Counted from the stretch's first letter, positions 1 through 8,096 are shown. The stretch: 34,612 bases of DNA from an uncultured Gammaproteobacteria bacterium (GCA_905480065.1 CAJQOV010000030.1:1-34612); one strand, 5' to 3'. Notes: a model not told the origin generated them from the sequence alone. Translations and numbers: made by a program.

Positions 1-79
1 ACCGTGTTTTTCCAGCGCTGCCGTAAGCGATAAATGCGCCCTGGATAGTACAAAAGGGATTTCTCACATACCGCAATAC

Positions 80-751
80 ATGCAATTGCAGGATTCTCTC
101 GCATTGCGTGATATAGCAGTTACTACCCTGTGCAGGTCAGGAAATGTGACGGCGGTAGAATTTATGCACATTCCTGTTCTTCATAAAACCACTTGTATCA
201 CAGTATTTTCGGCTGGTTCGGTGCAGGCCGGCACCAGCTACGATTTCCGGCCGCTTGCCACCGATGCCGACAGCGGGGACATCCTGACGTTCAGCATTAC
301 GGGCCGGCCTGTCTGGGCCGTATTCGATACGGCGACCGGGCGTTTGAGTGGTACGCCGGGTGACACTGCGGTGGCAACCTATCGTGACATCATCATTGCG
401 GTATCCGACAACACGGACACAGTAGCGTTGCAGCCATTCAGTATCACCGTTGACCCGGCACCAGGTACGGCAGGCGGCTCCACTGTGGGTACGCTGGATC
501 TGGCGTGGACAGCTCCGGTCACCCGTGCCGATGGTTCGCCGATTTCCCTGTCGGAAATCGGGGGGTATCGTATTCATTACGGCATGACCGCGGGCGCCTA
601 CACCAATACCGTGAATGTGAACGACGGTAGCTTGCAGGCAACGACACTGGGCGGTATGACGCCTGGAACGTATCACCTGGTGATGACTACCATTGACACG
701 AACGGTCTTGCCAGCGCCTATTCACCGGAGGTGGTGAAAGTCGTTTACTAG
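80..751 (+). pseudogene. 5'-truncated Ig-like (He_PIG) / fibronectin III fragment
   Basis: The open frame encodes 223 residues. From about residue 46 it reads as a putative-Ig (He_PIG, cadherin-like) domain, with the family landmarks DFRP, a DADSGD turn, LTFSITGRPVWA and GRLSGTPGD. From about residue 138 a fibronectin type III-like domain follows (LDLAWTAP, GGYRIHYG, YHLVMTTIDTNGLASAYSPEV). Such modules are normal in large exported or surface proteins. Residues 1-45 resemble neither domain, contain no signal peptide, and no Shine-Dalgarno precedes the ATG at 80. The Ig domain also begins abruptly, without its usual first strand. I infer that the 3' end of a larger gene survives here after loss of its 5' part. 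A short real protein with an unrecognised N terminus is the alternative. The C terminus ends naturally just after the FN3 domain. Confidence 0.5.
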
Positions 752-1199
752 CAAGCGCCGATGGACTGGCTTTGCTGCATCAACTGTTTTTGCCTGATCA
801 GGGGATCCCCAGGGTAAAAGGGGATGGTGACAAGTGAGCAGGTGTGTGGCTTGCGACCATTCCACATATCCTTTGTGGATCCGACAGCTACCATACGTCA
901 GAGGCAATCTCCAGCCACACCCCGGCGGATGGCTATGCTTGACTGCCATGTATACTGGAGCCGGGATCATTGGTTCGAGCAACGGGTAACCCGGGCTCGA
1001 CTTCCGCGTTATTACTACTCAGACCGGATACCCGCGCAGGGTTTATACTCAGTGTGGTCCGCCAGACACGACGACATGGCCCGTAGCAGAAGGCGGTAAA
1101 TCAACCTTGTCAGTACCAGGAGGTCTGTGCGCTTACCGCATGACCACACGCGTTATCTCCGGCGATCCCCTGAACATTTACAGGCAAAGAGGATTCAAC
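752..1199. other. Intergenic stretch with small palindromes, no gene recognised
   Basis: No coding frame here looks like a protein. Two overlapping perfect 10-bp palindromes sit at 793-802 (CCTGATCAGG) and 801-810 (GGGGATCCCC). A nested inverted repeat lies at 975-1000: TCGAGC and GCTCGA arms flank GGGTAACCC. None is followed by a T-tract, so they are not obvious terminators. No convincing sigma-70 promoter for the gene at 1200 could be fixed; a TATACT at 1044-1049 lacks a good -35. Confidence 0.4.
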
Positions 1200-1862
1200 A
1201 TGAACAAATACACCAGTTTTACCACACGGCTGTGCTGTACCGCGCTGGTCGCGGCTACGCTGGTCGTGGCCGGGTCCGGGCCAGTCCTGGCCGATCCGCC
1301 GGACCGCAATTATCGGGGCGACCAGAACGCTTACCAGGGTGATCGTCGTGGCCGTGGTGACCAGAAAGGCCGCCCGGATAAACGCTACCGGGACCAGTAT
1401 CGGGACTATCGCAAGGGGCCCCCGGTCGTCTACAGGGGAAAATCCTACGTGGCACCGCGCGGACGGATGCGTCGATATCGCGATGTGGTGATCGTGCGTC
1501 CCTATGGCCACTGGTATTCGGGTTATGCACATTATTATCACGACGATGATGCCTACAAGTGGCTGGCGTTCACCGCGATCACGCTCGGTGTGCTGAATCT
1601 TTTGAACGAGCAACAGCAGCGCGAGCACGAGGCGGCACAAATTGCAGCGACCACGGCACCCCTCGGGGAACGGATTGTCTGGCACGATGGCGCGGCGAGC
1701 GGCATGGTGATCGCCACGCGTGAAGGCACCGGCGCTTCGGGACGTTACTGCCGCGAATTCCAGCAGGAAGTGTCCGTCGGCGGCCGGATGGAGCAGGCCT
1801 ACGGTACAGCCTGCCGTAACCCGGATGGATCCTGGGAGGTCATTTCATCGGGCGGTCAGTGA
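1200..1862 (+). CDS. Exported protein with C-terminal 17-kDa surface-antigen-like domain
   Basis: The product is 220 residues. The start at 1200 is chosen because AAAGAGGA lies just upstream and the protein then begins with a standard signal peptide (basic MNKYTSFTTR, hydrophobic core, likely cleavage near residue 31 after VLA). The mature part opens with a very hydrophilic Arg/Asp/Gly/Tyr-rich stretch (about 32-85). A His/Tyr/Asp cluster follows (YAHYYHDDD), then a short hydrophobic segment and a QQQREHE helix. The last 60 residues carry the pattern GRYCREFQQEV, VGGRMEQAYGTAC and PDGSWE, which matches the C-terminal domain of 17-kDa/RT0821-type surface antigens. Cell-envelope location is likely; biochemical function is unknown. 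The His/Asp cluster could bind metal, which is inference. It is probably monocistronic. Confidence 0.78.
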   Translation: MNKYTSFTTRLCCTALVAATLVVAGSGPVLADPPDRNYRGDQNAYQGDRRGRGDQKGRPDKRYRDQYRDYRKGPPVVYRGKSYVAPRGRMRRYRDVVIVRPYGHWYSGYAHYYHDDDAYKWLAFTAITLGVLNLLNEQQQREHEAAQIAATTAPLGERIVWHDGAASGMVIATREGTGASGRYCREFQQEVSVGGRMEQAYGTACRNPDGSWEVISSGGQ

Positions 1863-2048
1863 GTTAGCGGGGTTCATGGGCGGCGCTAAATGTGCCAGAT
1901 CGGCACCTGGCGCCGACCTGTCTTTCATTCGACTAAGGTGCTATTGAATTTATGCGCTAAAGGAATAAGCTTGACCATAAACCCCGGGTAATCGGGGTAG
2001 TGTATCTCCACATACTGGCAACGAGCCATCCATAACAAGGAGAGCGGT

Positions 2049-2444
2049 ATGGTGCGCAAGTCGGTAGCAGGCATTTTATCAATGCTGGTGTTTTGTTCCG
2101 CCGCGTATGCGGATGACAAGGACAAGACCATGTACGCGCTTGCCTCATCTGGCGCTCCGCAGTGGCAACAGACAAACCCTGATCTCCTGTCCGAGGATGA
2201 CTACCTGCGTAGCGTCAATAACAACCGGAAGATCGTTCGGCATGAGTTCCAGGTGTATGCGAACCGGGTGATTGCTCAGGACAGCACCTACGGCAATGCC
2301 ATCGGGCTGCTCGGCGCTGCAGTGGCCGCATCGATAACCGATACCCGGGTTCACCTGAATGACAGCAAGACCATGGACATGGTATTCCGGGATACCGCCG
2401 ATACTGACCGGTCGGTACTGCTGCAGTACAGAATAACCTGGTGA
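2049..2444 (+). CDS. Small exported protein of unknown function
   Basis: This 131-residue protein has a clear Sec signal peptide (MVRK, hydrophobic core, cleavage about residue 21 after AYA), so it should be periplasmic or surface-associated. The ATG is supported by AAGGAGAG at 2037-2044. The mature part is mixed-charge, with a short hydrophobic Gly/Ala stretch (about 82-95, IGLLGAAVAASI) and a C-terminal strand-like end (SVLLQYRITW). I recognise no family. The gene is the last rightward gene before the two-way terminator at 2616-2653 and faces the convergent lipoprotein gene. Confidence 0.65.
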   Translation: MVRKSVAGILSMLVFCSAAYADDKDKTMYALASSGAPQWQQTNPDLLSEDDYLRSVNNNRKIVRHEFQVYANRVIAQDSTYGNAIGLLGAAVAASITDTRVHLNDSKTMDMVFRDTADTDRSVLLQYRITW

Positions 2445-2615
2445 TCAATCGATCAGTAGCGCAGTGCAATAGCAGGCACGGTGACAGCCCCATTTATTTT
2501 TTACTGGTCTTCGACCGCATGTTGTTCAGGATTGGAGAGTTCGTCGCGGCCGACTGTGACGGATAGCAACGGGTGCGCTGAGCCGGTCCGCGCCAGCGAG
2601 CGGTGCTCCACAAAC

Positions 2616-2653
2616 GGCAACAAAAAACCGGCTACGGCCGGTTTTTTGTTGCC
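2616..2653. terminator. Bidirectional intrinsic terminator
   Basis: A perfect 17-bp inverted repeat (arms 2616-2632 and 2637-2653) surrounds a TACG loop. The arms carry A6 and T6 runs next to the GC core (ACCGGC/GCCGGT), so either strand gives a GC hairpin ending in a U-tract. It lies exactly between convergent genes ending at 2444 (+) and 2672 (-). Confidence 0.9.
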
Positions 2654-2671
2654 GAGGCAAAAGCGTGCTCG

Positions 2672-4006
2672 TTACGGCACCACGACGTCCACCGTTACCG
2701 AGCTGTCCACCGGGCCGGCCTGGTCGTAAGTGGCCGTGGCCGTATTGACGATGCTGGTGTCGCCGGTCTGCACCACGTAGTCGGCCGTGCAGTCGAGCGC
2801 GGCACCCGGTGCCAGCGATGCCGGCAGTGCGCTGCCACAGGCCAGTGCGCCGAGACCCGGCAGGAGGTCGCTGACGCTGACATTGGTCAGTGTGACATTG
2901 CCGTCGTTGGACAGGCTCATGCGGTAGGTCAGCGTGTCACCCTCGGTTACCGTGGCCGAACCATCCTCGTCGGCATTCGTGTCCAGCGACTTGTCCAGTG
3001 ACAGTACCGGCACATCTTCCAGCGCCAGGTCCTGATGCGCGCCGCCGGAAATGGCGTCGGCCTGCACCTCGGTCTCGCTCATGAACAGCAGGCTGTCATC
3101 GGTATCCGGGTCATCTGCTTCACACACCAGCGCCACGGTATACAGGCCGGGATAGATATAGCCGGTATCGTAGTGGTAGATGCCCGTGGTGCCATCGTAA
3201 TGCACCGCTGTTTCCAGCAACGGACGATCCGAAGGCGGGCAGATGCTGGTATCGGTGTCGATACAGATATCATCCGGCGTTATGCTGGCTGCGTCGCCGT
3301 CGTAGACATACACCCAGCAGGCGTCCGGCGTGTCCGGGTTGAGTTTTTCGCTACGCTGGTCGGTGACCTCGCCATAAATATACGAGCTGGCGAGGGTGGT
3401 ATCCAGGATGCGCAAGGTCGGGCGCAGAATGTAGTGGAAGTCAGCGCGTGGCTTGTTTGGCTGCGACAGCGTGATGGATTTGCGCAGGTCGAAGTCGATG
3501 GTGAAGTCGATCCAGCCGGTGTCATCGATGCTGAAGTTGCGGTTGAGCTTGAAACCGCTTTGCACGCAGCTGGGACATTTCACCAGGTAATCGCCGCCGG
3601 AGGTTTCGACGATGCGGGTATGGGCGGGGTCGATCACCAGCCGTATCCAGCTGTAGTCACCGGCAGCGAGCGGGATCTGGCCGAGCAGCATGGTCTTGCC
3701 GCCGACCAGCGATTTCAGCTCGATGTCGCGGTAGGGCAGGATGTTGTTCGGGTCGTCCGTGTTTTCCACGTTGTAGATGATGTCCCCTGAGCCATCGGCC
3801 GGGTGCACCTTGACCTGGGTAAAGCGCACCCATACCTCCGCGATGTCAGCGTCATTGACCGGGGCATCCGTGATGCGCAGTACCAGGCCAGTTGCGCTAC
3901 CCGAGGTAGAGGTGCTGCTGCTACCACCGCCACCGCAGGCGGCAAGCAGAACAGCTAACGTCGTCATCGCAAGAAGTTTCGCGAGCCGGGAGAAATATTT
4001 GTACAT
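2672..4006 (-). CDS. Lipoprotein with DUF4382 domain and C-terminal DUF11-like repeat
   Basis: The start at 4006 gives 444 residues. It has a GAGGA ribosome site and a classic lipoprotein signal: MYKYFSRLAK, hydrophobic core, lipobox LLAAC with Cys24, then GGGGSSSTS. An upstream in-frame ATG at 4216 would bury this signal and is rejected. Residues about 36-190 fit DUF4382 (RITDAPVNDADIAEVWVRFTQV; LLGQIPLAAGDYSWIRLVID). A middle region carries several Cys and Asp-rich turns. The last 110 residues fit a DUF11-type adhesin/surface repeat (VTEGDTLTYRMSLSNDGNVT; APGAALDCTADYVV; IVNTATATY). The protein is probably membrane-anchored through Cys24, exposed in the periplasm or at the surface. Its ligand and role are unknown. 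It diverges from the fusion gene at 4272. Confidence 0.82.
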   Translation of the reverse strand: MYKYFSRLAKLLAMTTLAVLLAACGGGGSSSTSTSGSATGLVLRITDAPVNDADIAEVWVRFTQVKVHPADGSGDIIYNVENTDDPNNILPYRDIELKSLVGGKTMLLGQIPLAAGDYSWIRLVIDPAHTRIVETSGGDYLVKCPSCVQSGFKLNRNFSIDDTGWIDFTIDFDLRKSITLSQPNKPRADFHYILRPTLRILDTTLASSYIYGEVTDQRSEKLNPDTPDACWVYVYDGDAASITPDDICIDTDTSICPPSDRPLLETAVHYDGTTGIYHYDTGYIYPGLYTVALVCEADDPDTDDSLLFMSETEVQADAISGGAHQDLALEDVPVLSLDKSLDTNADEDGSATVTEGDTLTYRMSLSNDGNVTLTNVSVSDLLPGLGALACGSALPASLAPGAALDCTADYVVQTGDTSIVNTATATYDQAGPVDSSVTVDVVVP

Positions 4007-4123
4007 GTACAGTTCCTCATATGAACGGGCGCGGTCAGGTCGCCGGATTATTATGCTGTGGTTACTTTGGCCAGCACTGTGCTCGAGGCACAGAAAACGT
4101 AAACAAACCGTTCGATCAGATAG

Positions 4124-4143
4124 TGTGCCGGAATTCCGGCACA
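4124..4143. promoter_or_regulatory. Perfect 20-bp palindrome in a divergent promoter region
   Basis: TGTGCCGGAATTCCGGCACA reads the same on both strands without a loop. It sits between the divergent starts at 4006 (-) and 4272 (+) and has no T-tract, so a dimeric repressor or activator operator is more likely than a terminator. No regulator is known from the sequence. Confidence 0.4.
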
Positions 4144-4271
4144 GCGAACAGTGTCCAAAGGTAGTATCCAGAGAATCCATTTGAATTATCAGGGTATTTT
4201 CGCAATAGACCCACACGGGCCGGGTCCTGGGTTACATTGTGCACTGATTCCGCCAGCGCAAGAATTGATTC

Positions 4272-7200
4272 ATGGTGCAACTCCCTACCGTTTCTGAAGC
4301 CGATACCCGCGACGCCTTCGTGGCTACGCCGTTTGATGACTACGAGCTGCTGGATTTTGGCGCCGGTCGCAAGCTGGAGCGCTGGGGAGAATATCTGGTG
4401 GAGGGTCCGGATCGGCTCGCGACGGGCGCACCGGCAGAGAAGAACTGGAATGCCGACTGGGTCTATGTCGATGACGTCGGTACGCGCGGCCACTGGGAGC
4501 CGACGCGTAGCGGTCTGCCACGTGAATGGGCGGTGCGGTTAGGCGACCAGCCGGTGCTGTGCCGGCTGGGGCCGCGCGGGCAGGTCGGACTGAAGGGGCG
4601 CGATATCCCCTGTGCGCAATGGATCCGGCAGCGGATCGAGGGTTGCTATGACCTGGATGATATTCGCGTACTGAACCTGTTTGGTGGTAACGGCTATGTC
4701 TCGGCGCAGGCATTGAAGGCCGGTGCCAGCGTAGTCCACGTGGATTCCAGCGAGGAGATGCACGCGCTGGCGCGCCACATTGCCGGTCACGCCAACATCG
4801 AGTACGTGCGTGACAACGTCGTGGATTTCGTCGAAGACCTGCTGCGCCGCCAGCTGCGCTTCGACCTGATCATCCTGCCGATCCCGCCGACCGGGCATGG
4901 GCCAAAGGGGCAGTTCTGGGACCGCGAGGTGGACATGGCGCGGCTGGTAAAATACCTGCCGCGGCTGATTTCGAAAAACTGTCTCGGGGTATGGCTGTCC
5001 ACCGACAGCGGTGCGATTACCTGGAAGGCGGAGGGCCTGGGGCAGCTGCTGCGTGAGGCGCTGCCGGGTTGCACGATCGAGCCGCTGCACCTGGGCACGC
5101 AAACGCGCAGCGGCCGGGTGTTGCCGGCCGGGGTCGCGGCGCGCTGGTATGACGCGACCGAATTCCTCCAGACCAGCGGTCTGCCGCTGACGGCGGCACA
5201 GCTGGAGGAGCGGCTTGATATCCACATGATTTCGCTCGGCGCTGCAGAAGAGCCGGCGCGTGCACTCGCCGAATTTACCCGTGAGCAGCAGGATTTCGTG
5301 CTGCACTGGGTGAGTATCGTGGCGCGGACCAGTTCCGGCATGGCACTGAACTTCGTTTCTCACGTGTGCCCGGCGCTGCGCCTGATGGAACCTGCCGGCG
5401 TCGAGGCCTGGCTGCTGGCGTGCATGGATATCTATGACACCAGGGGCCTGCATCCTGCGGTGGCGATGTTCAGGGATGTGGAAAGCTTTGCGGTTGAATA
5501 CAAGGCGCGCACCACTGGCGTGGCGTTCGAGGACGTGGTCAATGTGCTGGAAATGTTTGTGCACGGGCTGAATGGCCGGCAACTGAAGATTGAATGTGCT
5601 GAACAGTGCTGTACCGACACCGAGACCATCTTCATCCCTGCCACGGTTTCCCGGTTTGAAGACAATGACGATAACTTCCAGCTCTACAAGGTCATGGTGG
5701 TACACCAGTGGGCACAGACCTGGTTCGGCACCTGGCGTATCGAGCCACAGGAAGTGTTTGGCCGCTTTCCCGACCGCGACCAGGCGCTGGCGTGCTTTCA
5801 TGTGCTGGAGACCCTGCGCCTGGATGCGCGCATCCGTGACATGTTGCCGGGTGTATACCGGCATATTGAACGCTTTCGCGCCGCCAGTACATTCACGCTC
5901 GACCCGGTATGGGAGGAGGCCGCGGGCCACCTTGCGCGCAGCGGGGCCGGCGTGGAGGACACGCTGGTGTGGCTGGCGCGCATGGTTGACCATCCCCTGC
6001 CGGGGGCATTGCTGTACCAGGGCGTGCTGAAACCGGAGGCCGTGGACAAGGTGCGCAAGGCGCGTATCGAGGCAGACAAGCAGTCGTTTCGTTTGCACCT
6101 GTTGCGGCTGGAGCAGGAGCTGCGCGAGGCGGAAGCGGCAGTCGAGGAGCCGCAGTTACAAGAGGATGCACAGGATGAGGCCGGTGAGCGCCGCTTGCCG
6201 TTTGAATTGCGTACCGTCGAGTCCGATGAATCCGTGGATGGTTTTGCCTTTGAAATGGAGCTGGATGGCAAGCCCATCGCGCCGCCGGATCAGGTCAAGG
6301 GCACCATGGCGTCGATTTTCCAGGACCTCGGAGAAATTCCGGAAGAGTATTTATATGCGGCCGGTGACGGCGCCTATGTGGCGGAGGCCATCGGCGAGCA
6401 GAGCGTCGAGGATGTCTGGAAAGGCACTTATCACGAGGAAGGCGCATTTCTCTATAACGAATGGGATTACGAGCGCCAGAACTACCGCAAGAACTGGGCG
6501 GTACTGCGTGAGCTGGAGATCAGTCCGCAGGATTCCCATTTTGTGCGTGACACGCTGGTCAAGTATCGCGGCCTGACTGCGCACCTGCGCCGCACCTTCG
6601 AGGCGCTGCGCGGCGAGGACAAACTGCTCAAGAAACAACCCTATGGCGACAATGTCGATATCGACGCACTGGTCGAGGCCTGGGCCGATACCAGCATGGG
6701 CATGGAGATGCCGGACCGCCTGTTCACCAAGAAGCACAAGCTGGAACGCGATATCGCAGTGATGTTCATGGTCGACATGAGTGGTTCCACCAAGGGCTGG
6801 ATCAACGATGCCGAGCGGGAATCGCTGGTGCTGCTGTGCGAGTCGCTGGAAACACTGGGAGATCGCTATGCCATCTACGGCTTTTCCGGCATGACGCGCA
6901 AGCGCTGCGAGGTGTACCGCGTCAAGCGCTTTGACGAGGAATACACCGACGAGGTGCGTGGACGCATTGCCGGTATCCGTCCGAAGGACTACACACGCAT
7001 GGGTGTAACCATCCGCCACCTGTGTCACCTGCTGGGACAGGTGGAGGCGCGTACCAAGCTGCTCGTTACCCTGTCCGACGGCAAGCCGGATGACTACGAT
7101 ACCTATCGCGGTGCCTATGGCATAGAGGACACGCGGCAGGCACTGATCGAGGCGCGCCGTAACGGCATTCATTCGTTCTGCATCACCATCGATACCGAGG

Positions 7201-7310
7201 CGAAGGACTACCTGCCGCACATGTACGGCGCCGTGAATTATGCGGTCATCGACGAGGTGCGCAAGTTGCCGTTGAAGGTGTCGGACATCTACCGGCGTCT
7301 GACTGCATAG
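4272..7310 (+). CDS. SAM-methyltransferase / NorD-CbbO-like vWA fusion protein
   Basis: The 1012-residue protein has no signal peptide or TM segment, so it should be cytoplasmic. Residues about 20-300 resemble COG1092/RlmI-type SAM methyltransferases: YELLDFGAGRKLERWGEY, glycine motif I VLNLFGGNGYVS (133-144), acidic Asp158 ending strand 2, and PPTGHGPKGQFW (205-216). The acidic residue normally preceding that PP is Ile204, so catalysis may be altered or lost. Residues about 320-650 match the body of NorD/CbbO proteins (TETIFIPATVSRFEDNDDNF; LYKVMVVHQ). Residues about 825-1012 are a vWA domain with MIDAS DMSGS (835-839), a TRMG segment and LSDGKPDDY. NorD/CbbO proteins normally work with a MoxR-type AAA+ ATPase (NorQ/CbbQ) to insert metal or remodel an enzyme; no such ATPase is nearby. 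Function is unknown. The reading frame is uninterrupted, with even codon use across the junction. Confidence 0.88.
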   Translation: MVQLPTVSEADTRDAFVATPFDDYELLDFGAGRKLERWGEYLVEGPDRLATGAPAEKNWNADWVYVDDVGTRGHWEPTRSGLPREWAVRLGDQPVLCRLGPRGQVGLKGRDIPCAQWIRQRIEGCYDLDDIRVLNLFGGNGYVSAQALKAGASVVHVDSSEEMHALARHIAGHANIEYVRDNVVDFVEDLLRRQLRFDLIILPIPPTGHGPKGQFWDREVDMARLVKYLPRLISKNCLGVWLSTDSGAITWKAEGLGQLLREALPGCTIEPLHLGTQTRSGRVLPAGVAARWYDATEFLQTSGLPLTAAQLEERLDIHMISLGAAEEPARALAEFTREQQDFVLHWVSIVARTSSGMALNFVSHVCPALRLMEPAGVEAWLLACMDIYDTRGLHPAVAMFRDVESFAVEYKARTTGVAFEDVVNVLEMFVHGLNGRQLKIECAEQCCTDTETIFIPATVSRFEDNDDNFQLYKVMVVHQWAQTWFGTWRIEPQEVFGRFPDRDQALACFHVLETLRLDARIRDMLPGVYRHIERFRAASTFTLDPVWEEAAGHLARSGAGVEDTLVWLARMVDHPLPGALLYQGVLKPEAVDKVRKARIEADKQSFRLHLLRLEQELREAEAAVEEPQLQEDAQDEAGERRLPFELRTVESDESVDGFAFEMELDGKPIAPPDQVKGTMASIFQDLGEIPEEYLYAAGDGAYVAEAIGEQSVEDVWKGTYHEEGAFLYNEWDYERQNYRKNWAVLRELEISPQDSHFVRDTLVKYRGLTAHLRRTFEALRGEDKLLKKQPYGDNVDIDALVEAWADTSMGMEMPDRLFTKKHKLERDIAVMFMVDMSGSTKGWINDAERESLVLLCESLETLGDRYAIYGFSGMTRKRCEVYRVKRFDEEYTDEVRGRIAGIRPKDYTRMGVTIRHLCHLLGQVEARTKLLVTLSDGKPDDYDTYRGAYGIEDTRQALIEARRNGIHSFCITIDTEAKDYLPHMYGAVNYAVIDEVRKLPLKVSDIYRRLTA

Positions 7311-7438
7311 CCCGCAATCGATCGGTGCCGGGCAGTTTCCGCAACCGGTACCCGCAACAAATCATCCCGGGTGGGCAGTGCGCCGACGTCGGGCTGCTGT
7401 GCGAGCGTCACTGGCCGGCAGTGGCACAACTCCGGGAG

Positions 7439-7466
7439 AGCCCGGATGGCACGGGCTGGTATTTTT
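7439..7466 (+). terminator. Candidate intrinsic terminator downstream of the fusion gene
   Basis: A 6-bp GC stem (AGCCCG/CGGGCT, 7-nt loop) is followed by GGTATTTTT. It lies 130 bp after the stop of the fusion gene. It competes with the overlapping hairpin at 7431-7446. The stem is modest, so efficiency is uncertain. Confidence 0.4.
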
Positions 7467-7564
7467 GCCCCAGGCCGCTTTGAAAACGGCCGGGTGAAGT
7501 TTCATATCTTATTGATAAATAGATGAATAGATAATGTAGCGGGGTCGGATCCGAAAGGTATTCA

Positions 7565-7596
7565 TTGACATATGTATAAGTAAGTAGTAATATAAT
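7565..7596 (+). promoter_or_regulatory. Candidate sigma-70 promoter for the microprotein operon
   Basis: A consensus TTGACA lies at 7565-7570 and a consensus TATAAT at 7591-7596, but they are 20 bp apart, longer than the usual 16-18. With a 17-bp spacer the -10 would be TAATAT (4/6). The position just upstream of the AGGAGG at 7621 supports promoter use. Confidence 0.4.
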
Positions 7597-7632
7597 GAAC
7601 AGCTGTAGTACCAGGCTAACAGGAGGTGTCCC

Positions 7633-7785
7633 ATGTACATCGATAACCTGACAATTTCCGCACTGATTATTTTTTTCGGTGCATTGTATCTGTTCATTCG
7701 TTACTGCGTGATTAATGTCTGCGGGTTGAAGACCGCAGGTCGTCGGCGCGTCGGCAACGGTACGCTGAAGGCGGGTAAGCTGTGA
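7633..7785 (+). CDS. 50-residue single-pass membrane microprotein
   Basis: The ATG at 7633 follows a perfect AGGAGG (7621-7626) with a 6-nt spacer. Residues about 7-28 form one hydrophobic helix (ISALIIFFGALYLFI), and the C-terminal third is strongly basic (GRRRVGNGTLKAGK). Positive-inside logic puts the N terminus outside and the tail in the cytoplasm. The stop TGA overlaps the GTG start of the rhodanese gene (GTGA), which implies translational coupling. The protein contains two Cys (25 and 30), and I recognise no family. Its size resembles small oxidase-associated subunits such as CcoQ or CydX, and the cbb3 region is close by, but that role is speculation. Confidence 0.72.
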   Translation: MYIDNLTISALIIFFGALYLFIRYCVINVCGLKTAGRRRVGNGTLKAGKL

Positions 7786-8096
7786 ACCTCGCCATGCATA
7801 CCCTGCAGCTGGCCAGCCGCGACAGCCTGTCTGCCGAGTTTGCCAGATCACTGCTGGCGCACGGCGGACAGCTGGTGGACATCCGTTCACCGGATGATTT
7901 CCGGCACGGTGCATTACCCGGCGCACTTAACCTGCCCATGGACGCGCTGTGCTATGACTACAAGTACCTGGACAGAAATGAGCCGGTGATCCTGTGTGGC
8001 AACCACGGTGTTGCCTGTGTACGTGCTGCGCGGTTGCTTGCCGGGCAGGGCTTCGGACGAATCTACTTCCTGATGCTGCCGCAGCACGTCCATTAA
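7782..8096 (+). CDS. Single-domain rhodanese-like protein
   Basis: The 104-residue product begins at GTG 7782, overlapping the previous stop. It carries rhodanese marks: LVDIRSPDDFRHGALPGALNLP (about 31-52) and a candidate catalytic Cys72 in ILCGNHGVA, followed by the helix CVRAARLLAGQGF. The active loop lacks the usual CxxGxRS Arg/Ser, and the C-terminal end (IYFLMLPQHVH) lacks the common GG-W ending, so substrate specificity may be unusual. It probably carries sulfur as a cysteine persulfide in the cytoplasm. It is coupled upstream to the microprotein and followed directly by a DUF2788 gene. Confidence 0.8.
   Translation: MNLAMHTLQLASRDSLSAEFARSLLAHGGQLVDIRSPDDFRHGALPGALNLPMDALCYDYKYLDRNEPVILCGNHGVACVRAARLLAGQGFGRIYFLMLPQHVH

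Larger units (their letters stand above)
7311..7632. other. Intergenic region with hairpins and an AT-rich promoter-like tract
   Basis: Two mutually exclusive hairpins share CCCG. TCCGGG-AGAG-CCCGGA spans 7431-7446. AGCCCG-GATGGCA-CGGGCT spans 7439-7457 and is followed by GGTATTTTT, so it could act as a terminator. A further imperfect palindrome GGCCGCTTTGAAAACGGCC follows. The sequence then turns AT-rich (7500-7600), with a direct repeat AATAGAT, and leads into the microprotein gene. Confidence 0.45.

Noticed and set aside
965..1000. tRNA T-loop-like GGTTCGA
   Set aside because: No acceptor, D or anticodon arms can be folded around it; it is part of a small inverted repeat.
824..1099. 91-residue frame upstream of the surface-antigen gene
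   Set aside because: The sequence is not protein-like and no ribosome site precedes it.
3035..3790. 251-residue plus-strand open frame opposite the DUF4382 lipoprotein
   Set aside because: It is an antisense shadow, with no ribosome site or domain.
4539..6098. 519-residue minus-strand open frame opposite the fusion gene
   Set aside because: It is the codon shadow of a GC-rich gene; the product is His/Gln/Arg-rich without domains, and the plus frame has clear motifs.
7425..7470. Glycine-riboswitch-like GGGAGAGCC segment
   Set aside because: The conserved GCCGAAGG core and tandem aptamer layout are absent, and the downstream genes have no glycine link.
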